A stretch of 64,000 bases of DNA from Maricaulis salignorans (GCF_900103475.1 NZ_FNHG01000015.1:1-64000), one strand, 5' to 3'. Numbered from the stretch's first letter, positions 1 to 8,712 are shown. Numbers and translations: made by a program. The notes: generated from the sequence alone by a model not told the origin.

Positions 1-9
1 CACCGAAAT

Positions 10-128
10 CTCCACGCCGCGAGCGGCTGGAGGTTTGAGTGGTTCCCATCGAGATGGGAGGGTGCGGGACGCCGGCGAATGCCGGTAACCGGTAATGTTA
101 GTAGCGTGACATTCGTGACGTCCCGCAC
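10..128. other. Highly foldable segment, possible structured RNA, identity unknown
   Basis: No coding signal here is convincing, but the segment folds well. 10-14 pairs with 28-32 around an inner GCCG/CGGC stem (16-19/24-27). 44-49 pairs with 54-59 around a CGAG loop. A ten-base stem joins 62-71 to 119-128 and encloses two further hairpins, 72-76/81-85 and 94-98/109-113. Such a branched fold suggests a non-coding RNA or a structured mRNA end, with the rest lying left of the window. It does not match tmRNA, RNase P RNA or SRP RNA landmarks that I could recognise. Strand is undecided. Confidence 0.3.
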
Positions 129-368
129 GTGCAGTTTTCCCGTGGCGTCTCCACCGCCGTTTCCAATCCAGAAAGGTACTCAGGTCGGTCGTTTAGTGCC
201 GTCAGACCTTAATGGACGCCCTGCCAGTGCTCAGGTTGTCACCCCTTCGCCCGGACAGGCTGCACGCTCCCGTTCGCCGCGACTGACTGAGCTCGTGCCT
301 CCCGTGCGACCGGAACGGGCGGATTATGCGCGCAGGTTGAGGGGGTGGGGATAAGTTTGACGATTTAT
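129..368. other. Intergenic stretch with no recognised gene
   Basis: An open frame at 79-354 covers part of this stretch. Its product is Pro/Ser/Arg rich, has no recognisable domain and has no good ribosome binding site. I see short direct and inverted repeats of CTCAGGT/AGGTC type around 178-235 but no gene. Confidence 0.3.
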
Positions 369-452
369 CGTCATCCCGACGAAGGTCGGGACCTCGATAT
401 CGCAGGCTCCGACCCTGTCACGTCACGGTCCCGGCGTACGCCGGGATGATGT
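369..452. repeat. REP-like palindromic intergenic repeat
   Basis: Two inverted arms face each other. 369-393 begins CGTCATCCCG, and 427-452 contains the complementary CGGGATGATG. Each arm is itself a short palindrome around GACGAAGGTC or GGCGTACGCC. This CATCCCGGCGTACGCCGGGA pattern is the common alphaproteobacterial intergenic palindrome type. It probably forms a stem in transcripts from either side and is not coding. Confidence 0.6.
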
Positions 453-512
453 GGGATAATTGTCGGGCGTTGGGGGATAAGTCGCCAAGCCGCCCACCGC
501 CGGCGCCCGTCA

Positions 513-680
513 TCCTCACCAGCTCCGACCGCTTCGCGGCCACCTCTTCCATCAAGGATTCGCGGCCACCTCTTCCATCAAGGAAGAGGAGGTGATGATA
601 CCCACCGCCTCGATGACCGCCCTCCTCTTCCTTGATGGAAGAGGTGCGCCGGGCGCAGCCCGGGGCGGAGCTGGTGACGG
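513..680. repeat. Long inverted repeat with an internal 26-bp tandem duplication
   Basis: The left arm (about 513-589) and right arm (about 622-677) are inverted copies. CACCTCTTCCATCAAGGAAG on the left faces CTTCCTTGATGGAAGAGGTG on the right, and TCACCAGCTCCG faces CGGGGCGGAGCTGGTGA. The left arm also carries a direct 26-bp duplication: 534-559 is repeated at 560-585. It resembles the dispersed small palindromic elements that populate alphaproteobacterial intergenic DNA. No open frame here is credible. Confidence 0.6.
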
Positions 681-751
681 CCTCGCGCTTGCGTTTGCGG
701 TGCTCCGTGCACGCCCGAAATACGAACCTTCGTTATCCCGGGCGGACGCCC

Positions 752-1867
752 CTACTCCAACACCCCGGTCACAAACAACCGCACCTTCAACCCGCCATGA
801 TCGATATAGGGCCCGGGCGCGCCGAACGGCAGGCGCGTCGCCTTGGCGAGTGAGACCTCCGTCGTGACAAGCCCGACCCGCCAGCCAGCGAACCGCGTCA
901 TCAGCGTCTTGCCGAGACCGCGATAGAGGCCCTGCAGGGCGGTTTTATTGCCGATGCGGGTGCCATAGGGCGGATTGATCATCACCAGACCGGGCTTGCA
1001 ATCGGGGGCCTCGAGCTCGGAGACGGGGCATTGCTGAAACTGGGTCAGGTGCGAGACGCCGGCGCGTTCGGCATTGTCGCGGGCAACGCGGATGGCACCG
1101 GCATCGCGGTCCGAGCCGTAAAAGCGCAGATCGGTGGTCCGCGGCGCGCGGGGTGCGCGCATCTTGTCCCAGGCAGCGCGGTCGAAGCCGACCAGATGCT
1201 CGAAGGCGAATTCGCGTGAGCGGCCGGGCGCGAGGCCGGCGGCGATTTCGGCGGCTTCGATGATGAAAGTGCCTGAACCACACATCGGATCGAGCACGGG
1301 CCCGGTGCCGTCATAGCCACATTGGCGCAGGAAGAGCGCGGCCAGGGTCTCGCGCATCGGCGCCTTGGCGACCGCCTGTTTATAGCCGCGCTTGTGCAGG
1401 AGCTCGCCGGAGGTATCGATGCTGAGCGTGCACAGATTATCCTCCAGGCGCGCCCTCACCTGCACGGCGGCATCGGCAGAGATCTCGGCACCGAGTTCTT
1501 CGCGGATCGCGGTCTCGATGCGCTGGGTGGCGGCGCCGGCATGGTAGATTTTCGAGCGTTTCGAGCTGGCATCGACGCGCACCGGGACATCAGGACGCAG
1601 GATATCGCCCCAGGGGAAACGGCGCGCCAGCTTGTCGAGCTGGGACAGATGCACGGCATGGAAGGATCCGATACGCGCGAGCACCCGGCTGGCGCCGCGA
1701 ATCTCCAGATTGGCACGCCAGACGTCCGGCCAGCCGCCCTTGATCGTGACGCCGCCGGATTGCGCAACCGGTTCGGCAAAGCCCTTCTCCACCAGTTCGG
1801 CGCAGAGCATGGCTTCCAGGCCGGGCGCGGTGACGAGAAAAATATCGAAGGGTGCGTGCTGGGTCAT
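752..1867 (-). CDS. THUMP-domain class I SAM-dependent RNA methyltransferase (RlmL/YcbY N-half type)
   Basis: The 371-residue product looks like the family that methylates a guanine N2 in 23S rRNA, related to the N-terminal half of E. coli RlmKL. An N-terminal THUMP-like RNA-binding region is followed by a Rossmann methyltransferase core. That core has the SAM motif DPMCGSGTFIIEAA and the catalytic NPPYG motif typical of N2-guanine and N6-adenine methyltransferases. It lacks the RlmK half found in enterobacteria, as is usual in alphaproteobacteria. The start is an ATG ending at 1867. The gene is monocistronic and divergent from the amidohydrolase pair. The exact target base is inferred from family only. 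Confidence 0.85.
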   Translation of the reverse strand: MTQHAPFDIFLVTAPGLEAMLCAELVEKGFAEPVAQSGGVTIKGGWPDVWRANLEIRGASRVLARIGSFHAVHLSQLDKLARRFPWGDILRPDVPVRVDASSKRSKIYHAGAATQRIETAIREELGAEISADAAVQVRARLEDNLCTLSIDTSGELLHKRGYKQAVAKAPMRETLAALFLRQCGYDGTGPVLDPMCGSGTFIIEAAEIAAGLAPGRSREFAFEHLVGFDRAAWDKMRAPRAPRTTDLRFYGSDRDAGAIRVARDNAERAGVSHLTQFQQCPVSELEAPDCKPGLVMINPPYGTRIGNKTALQGLYRGLGKTLMTRFAGWRVGLVTTEVSLAKATRLPFGAPGPYIDHGGLKVRLFVTGVLE

Positions 1868-2043
1868 GGCCCAGACTTATCCGAGAACGCATCGCGGATC
1901 GACGGCGCTGAGCTGTGCGATGGCGTCGCGGCGTATCCGCACATGACCCAATCGTTAATTTGACGCAAGGGTCGCAAACGCGCTCTATTCCCTCAACTTT
2001 GCCTGCGTGTGATTCAGCGGGCGCTATTGGGGAAGCAATCACA

Positions 2044-3480
2044 ATGACCTTGAAAGCATGGATGCCAGCGACGGCGCTTGCCGCCGTCTTTGCGCTGGCG
2101 GCGTGTAGCGGCGAAACCGGAACCTCCGGCGGCGATACACAAACGGCCAGCAGCGAGAGCGGCGATGTCGTCCGTTACAGCCTCGATCCCTATCCCTCGA
2201 CCTATGTGCCACGCGAGAGCGGCGTCACCCTGATCCAGAACGCCACCGTGTTTGACGGTATTGGCGGCCGGATCGAGGATGGCGATGTGCTGGTCGAGAA
2301 TGGCCGGATCACCGCGGTCGGAACCGGTCTGGAAGTGCCTGAAGGCGCCACCGTGATCGATGCCGCCGGCCGTTATGTGACGCCAGGCATTATCGATATC
2401 CACTCCCATCTGGGTGATTATCCGTCGCCCGGCGTCAATGCCCATAATGACGGCAATGAAATGACCTCGCCGGTTACCGCCGAGGTCTGGGCCGAGCATT
2501 CGGTCTGGCCGCAGGATGTCGGTTTTGAAGCCGCCCTCGCCGGCGGTGTGACGACGCTCAATATCCTGCCCGGCTCGGCCAATCTGTTTGGCGGCCGCGG
2601 CATCACCCTGCGCAATGTCCCGTCACGGACCGTCCAGGGCATGAAATTCCCCGACGCGCCCTACACGCTGAAAATGGCGTGCGGCGAGAATCCGTCGCGC
2701 GTCTATGGCAGCCGCAACCAGTCGCCCGCTACCGATATGGGCAATATGGCCGGATATCGCGCCGCCTGGCAAAGCGCGGTCGAATACCGCACCAGCTGGA
2801 ATAATTACTGGGAAAGCGCCGAGGCCGGTGAAGACGCTTCGCCGCCAAGCCGCAATCTCGAACTCGACACGCTGATGGGTGTGCTCGACGGCGAAATTCT
2901 CGTCCAGATGCATTGCTATCGCGCCGACCAGATGGCGCAGATCATCGACCTCTCCCACGAGTTCGACTACCAGGTCACAACCTTCCACCACGCTGTGGAG
3001 GCCTATAAAATCCCCGATCTGCTGGCGGAAAACGGCACCTGTGCCGCCGTCTGGGCCGATTGGGGCGGGTTCAAGATGGAAGCCTATGATTCCATCCGTG
3101 AAAACCTGCCAATGGTCCATGCCGGCGGTGCCTGCGCCATGATCCATTCCGACAGCGATATGGGCATTCAGCGTCTCAACCAGGAAGTCGCCAAGGCCCT
3201 GGCCGATGGCCGCCGCGCCGGGATTGATATCTCCGATGCCGAAGCCTGGCGCTGGCTGACCTCCAACCCGGCCACCGCGCTGGGTATTGCCGATCAGACC
3301 GGCTCGCTGGAAGTCGGCAAACGCGCCGATATCGTGCTGTGGTCCGCCGACCCGTTCAGCACTTATGCACGCGCCGACCGCGTCTGGATCGACGGTGCCC
3401 TGACCTATGATCGCCGCGACGAGGCCGTTCAGCCCGTCCGCGACTTCATGCTCGGCCAACCCGGTGAGGGAGACCAATAA
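2044..3480 (+). CDS. Amidohydrolase family lipoprotein with complete metal site
   Basis: This 478-residue exported metal-dependent hydrolase is of the amidohydrolase (imidazolonepropionase/dipeptidase-like) superfamily. I placed the start at 2044, 43 codons inside the open frame, because it yields a lipoprotein signal peptide ending in the lipobox LAAC. The mature protein is therefore probably a periplasm-facing lipoprotein. Metal-site residues are visible: H120-S-H122 after strand 1, H290 in QMHCYR, H315/H316 in TFHHAVE and D370 in IHSDSDM. The C-terminal segment GSLEVGKRADIVLW is the family hallmark. It overlaps the next gene by one base (TAATG), so the two are probably translationally coupled. 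Substrate unknown; a dipeptide or cyclic amide is likely. Confidence 0.85.
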   Translation: MTLKAWMPATALAAVFALAACSGETGTSGGDTQTASSESGDVVRYSLDPYPSTYVPRESGVTLIQNATVFDGIGGRIEDGDVLVENGRITAVGTGLEVPEGATVIDAAGRYVTPGIIDIHSHLGDYPSPGVNAHNDGNEMTSPVTAEVWAEHSVWPQDVGFEAALAGGVTTLNILPGSANLFGGRGITLRNVPSRTVQGMKFPDAPYTLKMACGENPSRVYGSRNQSPATDMGNMAGYRAAWQSAVEYRTSWNNYWESAEAGEDASPPSRNLELDTLMGVLDGEILVQMHCYRADQMAQIIDLSHEFDYQVTTFHHAVEAYKIPDLLAENGTCAAVWADWGGFKMEAYDSIRENLPMVHAGGACAMIHSDSDMGIQRLNQEVAKALADGRRAGIDISDAEAWRWLTSNPATALGIADQTGSLEVGKRADIVLWSADPFSTYARADRVWIDGALTYDRRDEAVQPVRDFMLGQPGEGDQ

Positions 3481-4751
3481 TGCAACGCTTTATCTCTGCT
3501 ATTGCACTGAGCATGGCCCTGGCTGCGCCTGTGCTCGCCCAGTCCTATGCCGTCACCAATGGCCGCGTCGTCACCAATACCGATAGCGGCATCATCGAGA
3601 ATGGAACCGTACTGGTCCGCGACGGCTCGATTGTCGCCGTGGGCGGCGATGTCACCATCCCGGTCGGCACCACGGTGATCGATGCCGATGGTGGCTGGAT
3701 CACGCCGGGCATTTTCGCCCCGGTCACCCAGCTGGGCCTGATCGAGGTGGCGCTGGAAGGCTCAACCAATGATACCAGCGCGGATGAGTCGCCCTATTCG
3801 GTCGCCCTCGACGTGGCCGACAGCTTCAATCCGGCCGGGATGCATATCGATTCCAACCGGCTCGGTGGCATCACCCGCGCGGCGCTCTATCCGGGAACGG
3901 GCTGGAATATCTTCGCCGGCCAGGGCGGACTGATCGACACCAGCGGTTCCAATACCTCGCTGTTCGAAACCGGTAGTTTCGTCGTCGCCGATCTGAGCCA
4001 GTCCGGCGCCGCGACGGCGGGCGGCTCGCGCTCGGCGGCCTGGACCTATCTGGACGCGGCCTTTGCCGATGCCCGGGGCTATCCCGGCCGTTTCAGTGGG
4101 GATCATCAGGGCGATGCCCTCAATCGCTATGATGCGGCAGCCCTGGTGCCTGTGGTGCGCGGACGCGTACCGCTGGTGATGGAGCTTGATCGTGCGGCCG
4201 ATATTCGCCGGGCGCTGCGTTTCCGGACCGAGCATGCGCCGATGCAGCTGGTGATCGCCGGCGGTGCCGAAGCCTGGATGGTGGCTGACGAGCTGGCCGC
4301 GGCCGGCGTACCGGTGCTGATCGACCCGATCCGCAATCTGCCCAGCTCCTTCGACGCGCTCGGATCGACCCTGGCCGGCGCCCAGCGCCTGCAGGAGGCC
4401 GGGGTGACCGTTGCCTACACCACGCAATCGGCTGACGGGTATTTCAATGCCCGCTTGCTGACCCAGCATGCCGGCAATGCCGTCGCGCATGGCGTGCCAT
4501 GGGATGCGGCGTTCCGGGCGATCTCGCTGACACCGGCGGAAATCTACGGCGTCGGGGATCGCTTCGGCGCCCTCGCGGCCGGCTATACCGGTGATGTCGT
4601 GGTCTGGGATGGCGATCCACTCGAAGTGATGAGCGCGCCGGTGGCGATGCTGATCAATGGGGAGCCGACCGCGATGACATCGCGCGAAACCCAGCTTCGC
4701 GACCGTTACATCAATATCACTGATGAGACGCCTTTCGCCTATCGTCGTTGA
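3480..4751 (+). CDS. Amidohydrolase-like exported protein lacking the metal ligands
   Basis: This 423-residue protein has a cleavable signal peptide (MQRFISAIALSMALAAPVLA, cleavage before QS). Its ends are amidohydrolase-like: an N-terminal beta sandwich and a C-terminal GALAAGYTGDVVVWDGDPLE. Where its upstream neighbour has HSH after ITPGI, this protein has ITPGIFAPVTQLG. I find no equivalents of the other histidine ligands or of the catalytic aspartate context. It is probably a non-catalytic partner of the upstream enzyme, or an enzyme with altered chemistry. Its start overlaps the upstream stop codon by one base. A terminator follows at 4810. Confidence 0.8.
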   Translation: MQRFISAIALSMALAAPVLAQSYAVTNGRVVTNTDSGIIENGTVLVRDGSIVAVGGDVTIPVGTTVIDADGGWITPGIFAPVTQLGLIEVALEGSTNDTSADESPYSVALDVADSFNPAGMHIDSNRLGGITRAALYPGTGWNIFAGQGGLIDTSGSNTSLFETGSFVVADLSQSGAATAGGSRSAAWTYLDAAFADARGYPGRFSGDHQGDALNRYDAAALVPVVRGRVPLVMELDRAADIRRALRFRTEHAPMQLVIAGGAEAWMVADELAAAGVPVLIDPIRNLPSSFDALGSTLAGAQRLQEAGVTVAYTTQSADGYFNARLLTQHAGNAVAHGVPWDAAFRAISLTPAEIYGVGDRFGALAAGYTGDVVVWDGDPLEVMSAPVAMLINGEPTAMTSRETQLRDRYINITDETPFAYRR

Positions 4752-4809
4752 TGAAATACCGCCTGTACGTTGACAGAACGCACAGGAAACGTATTTTGCC
4801 CCTGCATTC

Positions 4810-4845
4810 GTGGCCGCGCCCTTTCGGCGCGGCCACGTCATTTTT
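4810..4845 (+). terminator. Rho-independent terminator of the amidohydrolase pair
   Basis: An 11-bp perfect stem, GTGGCCGCGCC/GGCGCGGCCAC (4810-4836), with a CTTTC loop is followed within four bases by a run of five T. It lies 59 bases after the amidohydrolase stop and 39 bases before the helicase start. Confidence 0.75.
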
Positions 4846-4883
4846 GCTCCCAGCTATTGCTGCTTCAGATTTTAAAGGACGCC

Positions 4884-6452
4884 ATGACGTTCGAAGACCT
4901 CGGGTTAAGCCCGAAACTGCTCACCGCAATCACTGCGGCCGGCTATACAGAACCCACACCGATCCAGGCCGGCGCCATCAAGCCAGCATTGACCGGACGC
5001 GACGTGTTGGGCATTGCCCAGACCGGCACCGGCAAGACAGCGGCCTTTGTGCTGCCCCTGATCGAACTGCTTTCGCGCGGCCGGGCCAAGGCCCGCATGC
5101 CCCGCTCCCTCATCATTGCACCGACCCGTGAACTCGCAGCGCAATGCGCCGAGAATTTCGAAGCCTATGCCAAGGGGCAGCGGCTTTCGATGGCCCTGCT
5201 GATCGGCGGCGTCGCCTTCGGACCCCAACAAGCCATTCTCGACCGCGGCGCCGATGTGCTGATCGCGACCCCGGGCCGGCTGCTCGACCATTTCGGTCGC
5301 GGCAAGCTGCTGCTCAACGGTGTCCAGATCCTCGTCGTCGATGAAGCCGACCGCATGCTCGACATGGGCTTCATTCCCGATCTCGAGAAGATTTTCTCGC
5401 TGACACCGCCGCGCCGCCAGACCCTGTTCTTCTCGGCCACCATGCCGAACGAGATCAAGAGCCTGATCGACCGTTTCCTCAATGATCCGATCCGCGTCGA
5501 AGTCGGCCGCCCGGCCACGGCCGGCGCCAATATCGAACAATACATGGTGCGCGTTCGCGACGCCCAGCCCAAGACCAAGCGGACCGCCCTGCGCGAGGCG
5601 ATGACACGCACCGGCGTCAAGAACGGCATTATTTTCTGTAATCGCAAACGCGATGTCGACACGGTGGCGCGCGAGCTGACCAAATACGGCATCCCCGCCT
5701 CGCCGATCCATGGCGATCTGGATCAATCGGTGCGGACCGCAACGCTGGCCGGATTCAAGGATGACAGCATCCGCTTCCTCGTCGCCAGCGATGTCGCCGC
5801 GCGCGGACTCGACATTCCTGATGTCAGCCATGTGTTCAATTATGACATGCCGCACAATGCTGATGATTATGTCCACCGCATCGGCCGCACCGGCCGTGCC
5901 GGCAAGGCAGGCACTTCGATCACCATCTTCGCGCCGGGCGATGAGAAAAATCTCGACGCCATCCTGAAGCTGATCCGCCAGGACATTCCTGACCTTCCGC
6001 TCGAGGGCGCGGCCCCCGCGGCACCAGCCGCCGCTGCGCCAGCACCGGCCGCAGACGCCGCAGCCCCTGCTGCGTCCTCCGAAGCCGGCGAAGAAGCCGC
6101 CGCGCAGCGCACACCGCGCGGCCGCCGCTCGACGCGCAAGCCTCGTGAACCAAAGGCGCAAGCAGCGCCTGCGGCCGCCGAGACGCCCGCACCGGTCACC
6201 GCACAGCCCGATGCACCGGCAAAGCCGGCGGCTCCGGTCGCACCCGACGCTCCGGCTCCAGCCGCCGCGAAACCCGCCCCGGTCACGCCAGAACCCCGCA
6301 ACCCGCCCCGCGCCGCCAAGTCAGAATCGACCCGCAACAGCCGTTCAGGCGAACGCAAATCCGGGTCCCGCCGCGGCCAGGGCGATGGCCCGGACCGCGA
6401 TGTTCTCGGCTTTGGCGAGCATGTACCGGGTTTCATGCAAACCGAGGGTTGA
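4884..6452 (+). CDS. DEAD-box ATP-dependent RNA helicase (RhlE-like)
   Basis: This 522-residue helicase unwinds RNA duplexes, likely in ribosome assembly or RNA decay. The start at 4884 is chosen because AAAGGA sits seven bases upstream and the protein then begins MTFEDLGLS, the usual N-terminus. All core motifs are visible: Q motif TEPTPIQ, motif I AQTGTGKT, Ia PTRELAAQ, II VDEAD, III SAT, V ARGLDIP and VI HRIGRTGRAG. The core ends near residue 375. A disordered Ala/Pro-rich tail of about 145 residues follows, with Arg/Lys/Ser clusters that probably bind RNA. It ends in a short conserved-looking segment, FGEHVPGFM. RhlE is the best family match; CsdA or DbpA are less likely because their C-terminal RNA-binding domains are absent. 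Confidence 0.9.
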   Translation: MTFEDLGLSPKLLTAITAAGYTEPTPIQAGAIKPALTGRDVLGIAQTGTGKTAAFVLPLIELLSRGRAKARMPRSLIIAPTRELAAQCAENFEAYAKGQRLSMALLIGGVAFGPQQAILDRGADVLIATPGRLLDHFGRGKLLLNGVQILVVDEADRMLDMGFIPDLEKIFSLTPPRRQTLFFSATMPNEIKSLIDRFLNDPIRVEVGRPATAGANIEQYMVRVRDAQPKTKRTALREAMTRTGVKNGIIFCNRKRDVDTVARELTKYGIPASPIHGDLDQSVRTATLAGFKDDSIRFLVASDVAARGLDIPDVSHVFNYDMPHNADDYVHRIGRTGRAGKAGTSITIFAPGDEKNLDAILKLIRQDIPDLPLEGAAPAAPAAAAPAPAADAAAPAASSEAGEEAAAQRTPRGRRSTRKPREPKAQAAPAAAETPAPVTAQPDAPAKPAAPVAPDAPAPAAAKPAPVTPEPRNPPRAAKSESTRNSRSGERKSGSRRGQGDGPDRDVLGFGEHVPGFMQTEG

Positions 6453-6608
6453 TGGCCGGAAATACCGGATCGGGGGATGCCCGGTGGCTCGCCCGATCCA
6501 GAATACTCATACCGTATGAGCAATTTTTACCTCTTCTTTTCCTTTCACGGTTAGCTTGCTTGAAAGGCCGCCGATGCCATCGGGGACCTCGGCAGGGAAG
6601 GGTTTCTC

Positions 6609-7664
6609 GTGAACGGACGATTATTGGGTAAGGACGGCAAGGAGTTCGCGCAAAAAGCGCTGGACCTCATGGAACAGTTCGATGTCCCGCCGACCCCTGA
6701 AAATTACGCCGTCTGGATCAGCTTCGCCAGCGACACCAATCCCGAGCTTTGCGAATCTGTCCGCAGTCACATCCAGTCTGCAGCCGCCTTCACGCCAGAA
6801 GTCAGCTCCGATCTGTTCGACCAGTATTTCCAGTGGCACGCCATCCAGGACGCAATCCTGGAAAGCGGCGGCGTCATGAGCGAAGAACTCGGCCATGTCC
6901 GCGAAACCCTGCGCGCCGCCGAAGCCGACACCCTTGCCTATGGCGAAACCCTGGCCGGCGCCACTTCCCAGCTCGACGGTGCCGTCACCGATCCGGGCAT
7001 CAAGAAACTCGTCGAATCCCTGGTCAGCGCGACCGCGAAAATGCAGCGCCGCAGCCATGATCTTGAAAGCAAATTGCAGGCGACCTCGAAAGAAGTCACC
7101 AAATTGCGCGACAATCTCGAGCGTGTCCGCGAAGAGGCCATGACAGATGCCCTCACCGGCATCGCCAATCGCAAACGTTTTGATGAAAGCCTGCGCAAGG
7201 CGCGCCGCGAAGCCGATACCCATGGCACGCCGCTGAGCCTGGTCCTGTGCGACATCGACTTTTTCAAGCGCTTCAACGATACCTGGGGCCATCAGACCGG
7301 CGACCAGATCATCCGTTTTGTCGCGGGCTGCCTGACCCGGCACGCCCCGGAAAGCCATATCGTCGCGCGTTATGGCGGCGAGGAATTCGGCATCGTGATG
7401 CCAGCCGCGACGCCGCAGGAAGCCTATGCGATCGCCGAGAAGATTCGCAGCACGGTCGAATCCAAGAAATTACTGCGCAAATCGACCAATGAGGATCTCG
7501 GCAATATCACCATCTCGATGGGGATTGCGAGTTTCGAGGCCGGCGAATCCATCGAATCGCTGATCGAACGCGCCGACACCCATCTCTACCGTTCGAAAAC
7601 CGAAGGTCGAAACCGCACGACCACGGATGGTGCCGAAAACCAGCTCGGGCGCAGCGCCGCCTGA
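6609..7664 (+). CDS. GGDEF-domain diguanylate cyclase without a canonical I-site
   Basis: This 351-residue cytosolic protein predicts synthesis of cyclic di-GMP. Residues 1 to about 170 form a helical N-terminal region with a coiled coil just before the catalytic domain, of a type common in alphaproteobacterial GGDEF proteins. The cyclase domain has the active motif RYGGEEF. Five residues upstream, where feedback-inhibited cyclases carry RxxD, it has PESH, so product inhibition at the I-site is not expected. The GTG start at 6609 is supported by GGAAGGG about eight bases upstream. It is transcribed alone and ends at a strong terminator. Confidence 0.88.
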   Translation: MNGRLLGKDGKEFAQKALDLMEQFDVPPTPENYAVWISFASDTNPELCESVRSHIQSAAAFTPEVSSDLFDQYFQWHAIQDAILESGGVMSEELGHVRETLRAAEADTLAYGETLAGATSQLDGAVTDPGIKKLVESLVSATAKMQRRSHDLESKLQATSKEVTKLRDNLERVREEAMTDALTGIANRKRFDESLRKARREADTHGTPLSLVLCDIDFFKRFNDTWGHQTGDQIIRFVAGCLTRHAPESHIVARYGGEEFGIVMPAATPQEAYAIAEKIRSTVESKKLLRKSTNEDLGNITISMGIASFEAGESIESLIERADTHLYRSKTEGRNRTTTDGAENQLGRSAA

Positions 7665-7682
7665 GCCAGACCCGCCGCAGAC

Positions 7683-7727
7683 CAGACACGAAAACGCCGC
7701 CCTTTCGGGGCGGCGTTTTCGTGTCTG
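7683..7727. terminator. Bidirectional terminator between GGDEF gene and suf operon end
   Basis: A perfect 20-bp stem (7683-7702 with 7708-7727) with a TTTCG loop carries AAAA on the left arm and TTTT on the right. It can therefore stop transcripts from both sides. It separates the convergent GGDEF gene and GST-like gene. Confidence 0.9.
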
Positions 7728-7759
7728 CGCTCGATTCCCAGATTAACCCGATTCTCAGA

Positions 7760-8350
7760 TCAACCCACTGGCGGAGCGGTCCCGGCAAAACTCGCGCGCC
7801 CGGACCAGTTGGCATGCAGGCTTTCCAGCCCGGGATGGCGCTGGCGCCAATCACTCTCCGGGTAGCGGAAGTCGAGATAATCCAGCGCCACCGCAATCGT
7901 CAGCCCGCCAAGGCTGACCGGGCTGGCGAGCGTGGCCATCTCGGCCTCCAGCTCGTCCAGCGCGCGCAATATCCCGCGCTCACGGCGCGTAATCCAGAAA
8001 TCACAGAACAGGCCCGGCTCACGGACCATTTCCACCCGGCGGGCCACTGCCAGATCGAGCAGGCCATGGCCCAGCGCTTCAAGCCGGCGATCATCCCAGT
8101 CGGAGCGCCAGGGATTGGCGGCCCGCGCATTGAGCCAGGCCGCGATCAGACCGCTCTCGGTCAGAGCGCGGCCATCCTCCATCACCAGGCAGGGCACGCG
8201 TCCGAGCGGGTTGGCGCGCAGCAGGACGTCATCATCCTCGAAGGGATTGGCAGCGGTTTCGGTAATCGCCGGCTCCAGACCCAGTTCGCGCACCAGAATC
8301 CGGCACTTGCGGGCATAGGGTGAAGTCGGCGAATAGATCAGCTGGGCCAT
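7760..8350 (-). CDS. Glutathione S-transferase family protein
   Basis: This 196-residue protein has an N-terminal thioredoxin-like GST domain. It opens QLIYSPTSPYARKCRILV, continues with NPLGRVPCLVMEDG and has ESGLI for glutathione contact. An all-helical C-terminal domain follows. ATG at 8350 is preferred over an upstream TTG because it sits two bases past the sufA stop. It is the last gene of the suf operon, so it may be co-expressed under iron or oxidative stress. Whether it conjugates, reduces or only binds glutathione cannot be told. Confidence 0.85.
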   Translation of the reverse strand: MAQLIYSPTSPYARKCRILVRELGLEPAITETAANPFEDDDVLLRANPLGRVPCLVMEDGRALTESGLIAAWLNARAANPWRSDWDDRRLEALGHGLLDLAVARRVEMVREPGLFCDFWITRRERGILRALDELEAEMATLASPVSLGGLTIAVALDYLDFRYPESDWRQRHPGLESLHANWSGRASFAGTAPPVG

Positions 8351-8352
8351 GC

Positions 8353-8712
8353 TCAATTCTCGCGTACCGGCACGATGGTGACGCTCTCGCCGCAGCCACA
8401 GGCATCGGTCTGATTGGGATTTCGGAACACGAATTTGGAGTGCAGCGGCGTCGTCTCATAGTCCAGCTCGGTGCCGAGCAGGAAGAGCAAGGCCTTGGAT
8501 TCAAGCACGATCTCGACGCCCTTATCCTCGACGCGCTCGTCGAGAACTTCCGGCTCGTCGACATAATCCATCACATATTCCATGCCGGCACAGCCGCCAT
8601 TCTTGACGCCGACGCGCAGGAAGCCGGCGCCGCGCATGGCCATGATGGATTTTACCCGTGTCGCTGCCGCTTCCGACAGGGTAACGGCCTTGGGTCTTTC
8701 GCGTCGTGCCAT
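8353..8712 (-). CDS. sufA: Fe-S cluster carrier SufA (HesB/IscA family)
   Basis: This 119-residue A-type carrier accepts Fe-S clusters from the SufBCD scaffold and passes them to apo-proteins. The three cluster cysteines are present: one in KNGGCAGM and two in CGCGES near the C-terminus. The product begins MARRERPKAVTL. I chose ATG 8712, which has GGAAA upstream. An in-frame TTG at 8733 overlaps the sufT stop codon and would add seven residues. It lies in the suf operon between sufT and the GST-like gene. Confidence 0.9.
   Translation of the reverse strand: MARRERPKAVTLSEAAATRVKSIMAMRGAGFLRVGVKNGGCAGMEYVMDYVDEPEVLDERVEDKGVEIVLESKALLFLLGTELDYETTPLHSKFVFRNPNQTDACGCGESVTIVPVREN

Noticed and set aside
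79-354. Open frame of 91 codons at the left edge
   Set aside because: Low-complexity composition, no ribosome binding site, no domain, and it runs through the foldable segment.
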